A program made the position numbers and the translations under genes. Below are positions 55,579 through 64,000 of a stretch of DNA of 64,000 bases, in pieces. The stretch is from Zygnema cylindricum (Eukaryota > Streptophyta > Zygnematophyceae > Zygnematales > Zygnemataceae): NCBI GenBank assembly GCA_037447655.1, contig JBBHKE010001558.1, positions 402,025 to 466,024 of the forward strand. Direction: 5' to 3'. Below the pieces are notes generated by a model that was given only the letters and a program-made list of their open reading frames with translations, was not told the origin of the DNA and did no database searches. Within the stretch, counting starts at the first letter, position 1, and the number at the start of each line of letters is the position of its first letter.

Positions 55579-56436
55579 TTGGAAAAACTTATATTACAGG
55601 AATGTCTTATAAAGACAACTTCTTTTGACATTCAATATTTTTGGTAGGATTTTAGATTCGGTGTTCTTCCTTGTTCAGTTAGTTCAAAAGTAACAAAAAG
55701 ATTTATTTATGTATTTTTGAAGACGAAAGAGGTGGTGGAAGCAATGACTTGTTCCGGAAGGATAATTTCGGGAGACATGGTCGAGCGCAGCGGAAGCAGT
55801 GGACAAACATCGGAAGAATTTCGCGTCCCAAACAACGGCGAGCATAGCGGCGCAGAAAAAGGAGTGGTGACGTATGACACTTACACGCTGATTATTCTAT
55901 TCCAGGTGACCGCAACAAAATATTCAAGGGTTATGCATTTATTGCGTTAGGGGAGCTATTACAGGACACTTTTTGCAAGAAAGCAGCAAGCGAATGGGAA
56001 TTGGCAGAGAGTTGCAGGAGCAATGGCGACATCGGCAAAGCAGTGGTGATGTGTTATTTTTGCTAAAATTCATGTATGATAAACAGTGGAGGTTGATACA
56101 GAATTTTGAATATTTAAATATTTTTTATTATTCTTTTGTTTATCCATTAGAGTGGAAATATCTGCATACAGCATGGACTAATGAGTCTAAAGCTTTAGGG
56201 GAGTGTTGAATTTGAAATCTTTAGTCTCAGTAGATGAGGCTATGAGGAGGAAATAAAGGGTGAAAAAGAACAGCAGCTAGAACTGCGATGTCCAACTAGC
56301 GCAGCGTAGCAGCATAGCAGTACAAGCTGCACTTTGTATCCATAGTGCGCTGTGATGTCAAACTAGCGCAGCGTAGCAACTTAGCATTACACGCTGCATA
56401 TTTTTCTGGGTGCACGAAACTAAATTTTCGGGGGAG
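55579..56436 (+). other. non-coding 3' tail of D2 with GCAGC repeats and PPT
   Basis: No homologous protein. 56190-56205 holds 'aaagctttaggggag' plus TGTTG, the same polypurine tract/LTR-start text as family B (35318-35332), suggesting a chimeric origin. Two copies of 'aactagcgcagcgtagca' follow (56288 and 56356). The element's own polypurine tract is 56427-56436. Confidence 0.6.
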
Positions 56437-57418
56437 TGTTATTTTGAAAAGTCAGTTTCGTGCGTACGAGACAGTTCGTGCGTAACTGCTAAATGGATTT
56501 AATATGGAGGTTTGAATATATTCACGGATGGGGGGAGGGAACGGATTGAATTCATTAAAGTGACGTAAAAGACTCATTGAGAGGTGTGAACAAGCAGTGA
56601 CGAATGGACGGCGGATCGCGAAACGATCCGATGTAAAATAAACGGAATGTTGAAATAGGCGCCGCTGGTACGGAGCAGCTGCGACGCAATTAAGTCAACG
56701 CAGTTGCGGCTATTTTTATGATCTGTACGGACAGCGCAACCAGCGCAGCTAGCGCAGCTGCGGACAATATGAATAGGATAGATTTCAAGTAATGATGATT
56801 AAACGGTAGTGGTAGCTTAGTAGTTGGTTAGCGGTAACTTGGTTTTTGACATACAAAGAGTACGGTGTAAATATTATGTACAACAGAGGTTTGTCCTTTT
56901 GACTAATTAATTTATTAGAGCAGATACAATACGGCTGGTATGCCTCCGTACTCTGAATATAACTTGCACGACTTAGATTATTTTATGAATCGCAGTCAAG
57001 TTTATCAAAACAATGTCAAACAATTTTCTACATCTTTGACCTGTTGGTGTGATCACTCTGTTTGATGCTTTCATGTGAAACTTTGTGGAATTATTCTATG
57101 ATATAAAATCTATATTTTTGTGAAGTTTCACTGTATTCCAAGATTTCTATAAGATTCTATGAACAGTCTAAGTGGTTAGTTTGTGGAGCTGCCACCTATT
57201 TTTGGGAAACTCTGGAGCTTATATCTTCTAGATGCCTTCGTGGATTTGGCTATAACTTTGCGAGTTTACAGTATTTATGGTATAATAAATATTGGAGCAG
57301 TTTGAGGTGATTTTGTTTATTGTGGAGTAATCTGTGCTGTCTGAAACACAACTATTTTTGAGGTAGTCTGTGGGTGTTTCCGTGAGTAATCCATTGCTGA
57401 AATAGGCTATGGACAACA
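56437..57418 (+). mobile_element. D2 3' LTR
   Basis: TGTTATTTTGAAAAG to GGACAACA. Same length as the 5' copy but with visibly more differences than the TRIM pair at 36981-40547, so D2 is older. Confidence 0.9.
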
Positions 57419-60400
57419 ATAATTATTGTTATGGCTAAGAATTTGTGTTTTTTAGGTGACAAATCCTGTTAGCACAAACACATTGTGTAATTTAGATAAT
57501 TAGTCCTCTTATCGCTAACTTTTTGTGTAATTTAGGAAACAATTCATGTTAGCTTAAACAGTGTGTGTATTTTAGATAACAATTTCGTTATTGGTAACTA
57601 TTTTTGTAATTAAGGTGACAATTCTTGTTATCCCTTACTGTTTGTGTAATTTAGGTAGCAATTCTTGTTATCGCTAATAGTTTGTTTAAGTTAGGTAACA
57701 ATTATTGTTATCGCTAACAGTTTGTGTATTTTAGGTGACAATTCTTGTTAACACTAATAGTTTGTGTAAGTTAGGTAACAATTACTGTTAGCGCAATCAA
57801 TTTTTGTAATTTAGATAACAATTCATGTTAGCGCAAACATTTTGTGTCTTTTAGTTGACAATTCATGTTAGCGCTAATAGTTTGTGTAAGTTAGGTAACA
57901 ATTCTTGTAAGCGCAAACAATATGTGTAATTTAGATAACAATTCCTATTATCGCTAACTTTTTGTGTAATTTAGGAAACAATTCTTGTTAACGCTAACTA
58001 ATTCTGTAATTTAGGTAACAACTTTTGTTATTTCTAACAGTTTGTGTAATTTAGGTAACAATTCTTGTTGTTGCTAACAGTTTGTGTATTTTAGGTAAGA
58101 AATATTGTTAGCGTAAACAATTTTTGTAAGTTAGATAACAATGCATGTTATCGCTCACACTTTGTGTAATTTAGGTAACAATTCTTGTTATCGCTAACAG
58201 TTTGTGTAAGTTAGAAAATAATTCCAATTAGCGCTAACAGTTTGTGTAAGTTAGGTAACAATTTTTGTTATCCTAAAAGTTTGTGTAAGTTAGGTAACAA
58301 TTCATATTAGCGCAAACAGTTTGTGTAATTTAGATTAAAATTCCTGTTATCGCTTACTATTTGTGTAATTATGGTGACAATTCTTGTTATCGCTAACAGT
58401 TTGTGTAAGTTAGATAATAATTCCTGTTAAAGCTAACTGTTTGTGTATTTTAGGTAACAATTATTGTTACCAAAAACAATTTGTGTAATTTAGGTATCAG
58501 TTTTTATTAGAGCTAACAGTTTGTGTAATTTAGATAAAAATTCCTGTTAGCGCAAAGAGTTTGTGGAAGTTAGTTAACAAAACGTGTTTGCCATTACAGT
58601 TTGTGTAAGTTAGGTAACAATTTTTGTAAGTGCTAATTGTTTGTGTAAGTTATGTCACCATTTTTGTCAGGGCTAACTGTTTGTGTAAGTTAGGTAACAA
58701 TTTCTTTTAGCGCAAACAGTTTGTGTAATTTAGATAAGAATTCTTGTTATAGCTAACTGTTTGTTTAATTTATATAACAATTTTTGTTATCGCTAACAAT
58801 TTGTGTAATTTAGATAACAACTCTTGTTAGCGCAAACTGTTTGTGTAATTTAGATAACAATTCCTATTTTCGCTAATTTTTTTTGTATTTTAGGTATCAA
58901 TTCTTGTTAGCAGCTTGTGTGATTTAGATAACAAATCCTATAATCGCTAACTGTGTGTGTAATTTTGCAAGAATTCTTCTTATTGCTAACTATTTGTGTA
59001 ATTTAGGTGACAATTCTTGTTATAGCTAATAGTTTGTGTAATTTAGATAACAATTCCTGTTATCGCTAACTTTTTGTGTAAGATAGGTAATAATTATTGT
59101 TTTTGCTAACAATTTGTGTACATTGGGTCACACTTTTTGATATTTCTAACAAATTGTGTAAGTTAGGTAATAATTATCGTTAGCAGTAATAGTTTCTGTA
59201 ATTAAGGTAACAATTCTTGTTAGCGCTAAGAGTTTGTGTAAGTTAGATAGCAAGCCTTGTTATCGCTAAATGTTTGTGTAAGTTAGATAACAATTCCTGT
59301 TATCGCTAAGTGTTTGTGTAAGTTAGGTAACAATTTCTGTTAGCATAAATTGTTTGTGTAATTTAGCTAACAAAGCGTGTTATCGTTAACTTTTGATGTA
59401 ATTTAGGAAACAATTCTTGTTATCGCTAACAGTATGTGTAAGTTAGATAACAATTCCTGGTAGCGCTAACAGTTTGTATTAGTTAGGTAACTATTTTTGT
59501 TAGCGCAAACAGTTTGTGTAATTTAGATAACAATTCTTGTTAGCACTAACAGTTTGTGTAATTTAGATAAAAATTCTTGTTATCGCTAACAGTTTGTGTA
59601 AGTTAGGTAACAATTTTTATTAGCGCTAACAATTTGTGTAAGTTAGGTAACCATTCTTGTTAGCGCTAACTGTTTGTGTAAGTTAGACAATAATTCGTGT
59701 TATCGCTCACTCTTTGTGTAATTCAGGTAACAATTCCTGTTATCGCTAACAGTTTGTGTATGTTAGATAACAATTCCTGTAAGCGCTAACAGTTTGTGTA
59801 AGTTAGGTAACAATTCATGTTAGCGCTAACAATTTGTGTAATTTAGAAAACAATTCCTGTTATAGCTAACTGTTTGTGTAATCTAGGTAACAATTTCTGT
59901 TAAGGCAAACAATTTGTGTAATTTAGATAACCATTCATGTTATCGCTAACAGTTTGTGTAAGTTAGGTAACAATTCATGCTATCGCTAACAGTTTGTGTA
60001 AGTTAGGTTATAGTTTCTGTTAGGGCAAACAATTTGTGTAATTTAGATGACAATTCTTCTTATCGCTAACTTTTTGTGTATTGTAGCAAACTACTCATGT
60101 TAGCTCAAACAGTTTGTGTATTTTAGATAACAATTTCTGTTATCGCTAATTGTTTTTCTGTAATTAAGGTGACAATTGTTGTTATCGCTAAGAGTTTGTG
60201 TAAGTTAGATAAAAATTTCTTTAGCGCTAACAGAGTGTGTAAATTAGATAACATTTTTTGTTATCGCTAACAGTTTTTGTACAATAGGTAACAATTCTTG
60301 TTAGTGCTAACATTATGTGTAATTTAGGTAACAATTCCTATTAGCGCAAACAATTTGTGTAAGTTATGTAACAATTCTTGTTAGTGCAAACAGTTTTTGT

Positions 60401-61058
60401 AATTAAGGTGAGAATTATTGTTATCGCTAACTGTTTGTGTAAGTTAGGTAACAATCCTTGTTAGCGTTAAAAGTTTGTGTAAGTTGGGTAACAAAATCTT
60501 TTAGCGCTAACAATTAGTGTAATTTAGATAACAATTCTTGATATCGCTAAGAGTTTGTGTAATTTAGGTAACAATTCCTGTTAGCACTAACATTTTGTGT
60601 AAACTAGGTAACAGTTTTTTTTAGAAGTTTGTGTAAAATAGATATCAATTCACGTTATCGCTAACAATTTGTGTAGTTTAGATAACAATTCTTGTTATCA
60701 CTAACAGTTTGTGTAAGTTAGGTAACAATTTTTGTTAGCGCTAACAATTTGCGTAATTTAGGTAACAATTTCTGTTAGCGCTAAAATTTTGTGTAAGTTA
60801 GGTAACAGTTCCTGTTAGCGTTAACAGTTTGTGCAATTTAGATAACAATTCTTGATATCGCTAAGAGTTTCTGTAATTTGGGTAACAATTTATGTTATCG
60901 CTAACTGTTTGTGTAAGATTGGTAACAATTTTTATTATCGCTAATTATTTGTGTAAGTTAGATAATAATTCCTGTTAACGCTAACAGTTTGTGTAAGTTA
61001 GGTAACAATTCATGTTATTGCTAACTCTTTGTGTAATTTAGGTAATAATTCTTGTTAT
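57419..61058. repeat. satellite array, ~40-bp monomer, right block
   Basis: About 91 monomers of the same satellite as 49783-52828, beginning with the D2 target duplication (ATAAT). Many units keep the perfect TGTTAGCGCTAACA dyad (for example around 59480-59830). Bounded by the start of D3. Confidence 0.95.
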
Positions 61059-62120
61059 TGTTGTTTTAAAGACTTAATTTCGTTTGTAGCCTTGATAATA
61101 CGGTATGAGGCGTACGTAATTTTGGGGAATTAAGTGTATTAGTAAAATCAATGGACTAATTGAGTGGCACCGAATGCGCTAGGAAATGGATGGCGTATCG
61201 CAAAGCGATCCGACGATTAGTATTCAAAATGTTTTAAAAAAATACGCCGGCCGTACAGAATCTAAAGCGAGATACGTCTTTTATGGCAAATGACATGTAC
61301 CTTTTATGTTACACTGGTTTTATTTCAAAGGACGTGATTACGGTACGGTTGATTTGGATGACATGACATCGGCTCATTGAGTGACTCAGCATACGATTTT
61401 GTTAGATTGCGTGTACTTGTAAGTATTTGAAACACCAATGGTTTGTCTTTATGTGTATTAGTTATTAGTGTAGATTTACTTATTCTGACAATACATAGAA
61501 GTATTGTGGTATACTAACATTAATAGAGGTAGCTGGTAGTTAGTGTACGGCTGGTATGCCTCTATACAATTAGTATAAAGTCTGAGTGTATTAATCATAG
61601 GAATTAGTTTATTCTGATCAATCACAGTCAAGTTTATCAAAGCAATGATAGACTATTTTCTTAATATTTGACCTTACGTACCTTGAGTATAACTTGCAGG
61701 ACTTCGATTATTTTATGAATCGCAGTCAAGTTTATCAAAACAATGGCAAACTGTTTTCTGCATCTTTGACCAGTTGGTGTCATCACCTTGTTTGGTGCTT
61801 TCATGTGAAACTTTGTGAAGTTATTTTATGATATAGAATATATATGTGTGTGACATTTCATTCTATTCTGTTATTTCTGTTATATTCCGTGAAAGGTCTA
61901 AGTGGTTAGTTTGTGAAGCTGTGAACTAATTTGTGAAACTCTAGAGCATATATCTTCTGGATTCTTTAGTGGATTTGGCTGAAAATTTGGGAGCTTACAA
62001 TATCTATAGTATACTGCCTATAGGAATAGTTTGAGGAGATTTTATTTATTGTGGAGTAATCTGTGCTATCTGAAACACAACTGTTTGAGAAGTAGTCTGT
62101 GGTGCTTCCGAGTGAAGTCC

Positions 62121-62735
62121 ATGGCTGAAATAGGCTATGGATAACACGTTATGGGCCCACACCCATAGCAACCTATATTTGATGGATCAAAATATAACTA
62201 CTGCAAGTGTGCGCTCGAGACCTACTTCGAGATGATGGAGCTAATGGATGTGGTGGAATGTACCTTGGCCGAAACCTCAAATGGATAGAAAAGTAAAAAT
62301 CATGAGTTTATAAGGGTTATCAAGAACTCATTGACAATGGAATTAGTAATGTCATACCTAAGTGTTAAAAGGACGGCTAAATTATAGAAATGCTTAGAAA
62401 ATATGTATGCAAAGATGTCTTTATATCGTTGGCTTAGTACTGTTACCAAAATAGTTGAACACAAGTATGTAGGAGGTAGTATGGAGAAACGCTGTATTGA
62501 CTTACAAGTTTTATTTGCAGAAAATGATTTGGCACGAGGAAAATTTACAAATGCTCAACAAGCTATCTTGTTAATGAGAATTCTTCCTAAAGAATACAAG
62601 AGTGCACTAGATCTATTGACTTTAATTGATAAAAAGGATTGGAGCGTAACTGTAGCTAGACGAGTTATTGTAGATGAAGAGGCTAATAGAAGGGTCTTAT
62701 CAAATGAAAGGAATATAAAGGAATCTAAGTCTTAG
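62121..62735 (+). pseudogene. gag, element D3
   Basis: ATG near 62121 (in the LTR) starts MAEIGYG-like text running through the PBS (VMGPHP), then stops. 62403-62735 is open: YAKMSLYRWLSTVTKIVEHK, GGSMEKRCIDLQVLFAENDL, FTNAQQAILLMRILPKEYKS and DWSVTVARRVIVDEEANRRV, ending at a TAG that interrupts the path to the zinc knuckle. Confidence 0.82.
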
Positions 62736-63259
62736 TTTGAGAAATTTAAAGGTAATAGTGAGTTCGGAGATCGACCAAAGAAATGTTTTTACTGTAATGA
62801 TTTAGGACATACCTTCACCGTATGTCCATCGTGTAAAAGTACATGTGTTAAAAGGAATTTCAAAGATGGATGGGACAACATCCTAGTTCAAACCCCAACA
62901 AGAAAAGAATCAAGTGCTTTCGTGTGTGAGAGACAAGACTCGACAAATGACAAAAGGCATACACCGTGTGTTGACGAATTTATGTATTTACCGACCTTCT
63001 GTGTTGTTTGGAAACAGAAAAGGATTTGGTGTCTGTCCCTTTTCCCGACGTCAGATTGGTGAGCAACAAAGAGTTACAAGAGGAAGAGTTATTTGAAGTA
63101 AGAGAAATTAGAGGAAGTGAAGGTCACTCGGAAGTTGAAGCCGGAAAATACTTAAACATAAAGACTAATAAATTAAACCCAATTTTTACAGAAAGACTGG
63201 GCGAAGATATGAAAAAAACTGGAATTATGAATGAGGTGTATAATGTGGAAACAGGTTGA
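62736..63259 (+). pseudogene. zinc knuckle and acidic middle region of gag, D3
   Basis: Intact CCHC knuckle CFYCNDLGHTFTVC near 62782-62823. Then CVKRNFKDGWDN, CERQDSTNDKRHTPCVDEFM and YLPTFCVV, a frameshift, and VSVPFPDVRLVSNKELQEEE and LFEVREIRGSEGHSEVEAGK, to a TGA at 63257. The same frame continues in the next entry. Confidence 0.75.
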
Positions 63260-63283
63260 AGGAGTTATGTCACTGAAGATAGT

Positions 63284-63850
63284 GTGGTGAAGGACGAAAG
63301 AGAGAAGGACACGATTTTGGTGACCTTATCGGATGACAAATCGGTGAGTGAAAATTGCTTACAAGAGAGTTTGTTATCTGAAGTAAGAGGAGTTGAAGGA
63401 AAAGATGGACACTTAAAAGCAAAAATTAGAAATAAGTTGGATGTGGAAATTGGTGAACTAGGAGAAGAACAAAGAAAAACTGTTCAGAAAATTGGAGTGA
63501 GAAAAGAAGTTTGTGGGAGTGAAAAATGTAAAAAAAATGCAGAAGTTAAAAATATAGGAAATGAAAATAGCAAGAAAAGAGTGCAGCTGAAAAGAAGAAG
63601 AATCAAAATTAAAAATTCTCAGATGAATGAAGTTAATGGGAGTAGCAAATCTATGGAGAAAAACGTAAAGGTAAAACAGAAAATTAGTATTTTTGACATT
63701 AAACGAGTAGAAAATTGTGGCAGAAATGTAAACTTTCAAAAAAGACAAAAGATCATGAGAAAAACAAAGAGAAGAAGCAATATTCAAAGGATCAAAGGAA
63801 GAAGAAAACATGCCCAGAAAGTGATAAAAAGAAGAGAACAGGAGAAATGA
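63284..63850 (+). CDS. conserved basic C-terminal region of family D polyprotein, D3 (188 aa)
   Basis: The longest uninterrupted copy. Order: acidic part (KDEREKDTILVTLSDDKSVS, LLSEVRGVEGKDGH), a short Cys-containing segment KEVCGSEKCKKNAEV, then a very basic part KKRVQLKRRRIKIKNSQ, KVKQKISIFDIKRVENCG, VNFQKRQKIMRKTKRRSN and GRRKHAQKVIKRREQEK. In frame with the upstream zinc-knuckle part across one TGA, so it is a polyprotein segment rather than a separate gene, and no own start is proposed. Function unknown. The charge and the fact that all three D elements keep it suggest RNA packaging or nuclear/chromatin targeting (inference). Confidence 0.65.
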   Translation: MVKDEREKDTILVTLSDDKSVSENCLQESLLSEVRGVEGKDGHLKAKIRNKLDVEIGELGEEQRKTVQKIGVRKEVCGSEKCKKNAEVKNIGNENSKKRVQLKRRRIKIKNSQMNEVNGSSKSMEKNVKVKQKISIFDIKRVENCGRNVNFQKRQKIMRKTKRRSNIQRIKGRRKHAQKVIKRREQEK

Positions 63851-64000
63851 TTTTCTGGAAGACATTTTTGGAGAACGTGAATTTAGAGAAATCTTAATTT
63901 TGGAAAAACTTATATTACAGGAATGTCTTATAAAAACAACTTCTTTTGACATTCGATATTTTTGGTAGGATTTTAGATTCTTTGTTCTTCCTTGTTGAGT

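Larger units (their letters stand above)
52829..57418 (+). mobile_element. gag-only LTR element D2, complete, inserted in the satellite
   Basis: LTRs of equal length, 982 bp (52829-53810 and 56437-57418). Exact 5-bp target-site duplication ATAAT (52824-52828 and 57419-57423). Primer-binding site GGTTATGGGCCCA at 53811-53823. Polypurine tract ttcgggggag ending 56436. Internal region 2626 bp holding gag and a basic region only. It fits the class of terminal-repeat elements that keep gag but lack pol. It must borrow RT and integrase, plausibly from a copia using the same primer. Confidence 0.95.
61059..64000 (+). mobile_element. gag-only LTR element D3, runs off the window
   Basis: 5' LTR 61059-62146 (TGTTGTTTTAAAGAC to GATAACA, 1088 bp), primer-binding site CGTTATGGGCCCA at 62147-62159 (first base changed), gag, and basic region to 63850. 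The 3' LTR lies beyond 64000. Inserted in the satellite, at least on its left side. Confidence 0.88.

Noticed and set aside
55164-55631. 155-codon minus-strand frame (and its equivalent at 63458-63952)
   Set aside because: Antisense shadow of the conserved basic gag region; low-complexity Phe/Leu/Ser text produced by Lys/Glu-rich codons on the other strand.
49783-61058. Regular short repeats that might suggest a CRISPR array
   Set aside because: Head-to-tail monomers without unique spacers, in a eukaryotic retrotransposon setting, with gradual divergence: a satellite.

Overview
Kind of organism: this is repeat-dominated nuclear DNA of a eukaryote, probably a plant or alga. Every recognisable coding segment belongs to a transposable element (Ty1/copia, Ty3/gypsy, gag-only LTR elements, a MITE). 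I see no host gene, rRNA, CRISPR array or bacterial-type gene structure. The lineage cannot be fixed from sequence alone.

Layout. 1-4273: an LTR edge, a dispersed repeat and unassigned DNA. 4274-21174: a mosaic of copia family A (LTRs about 0.95-1.3 kb), with a 5'-truncated plus-strand element (7682-11532), a minus-strand element (11533-19524) whose 5' LTR contains a second LTR that contains a third, and scraps of other copia families. 21175-26300: minus-strand gypsy copy G1 (gag-protease plus leader). 26360-29215: a CpG-rich minisatellite, a leader-like dispersed repeat, and an unrecognised gag-like frame split by a 500-bp MITE. About 29890-46530: plus-strand gypsy copy G2, in the order gag, zinc knuckles, protease, C5-cytosine DNA methyltransferase (DNMT), RT, RNase H, integrase zinc finger. 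Its DNMT is split by a 9.1-kb minus-strand copia (family B, 34667-43790), which is itself split by a 3.57-kb non-coding LTR element (36981-40547). 46531-64000: three gag-only LTR elements (family D) set in or beside a satellite of about 40-bp monomers (roughly 165 copies).

Common biology. Copia families A and B and the gag-only/TRIM family D all carry just inside the 5' LTR a primer-binding site matching GGTTATGGGCCCA. This is complementary to the anticodon arm of initiator tRNA-Met, the half-tRNA priming mode known from Drosophila copia. In A, B and D the gag start codon lies inside the LTR and translation would run through the PBS. Almost all copies are dead (stops, frameshifts, lost catalytic residues). 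The TRIM-like element at 36981-40547 looks young (LTRs of equal length with about nine differences by eye).

Most interesting: the DNMT inside a Ty3/gypsy pol region, the gag-only family with a conserved very basic C-terminal region sitting in a dyad-rich satellite, and a class-II-tRNA-like module placed antisense in the U3 of family A LTRs.
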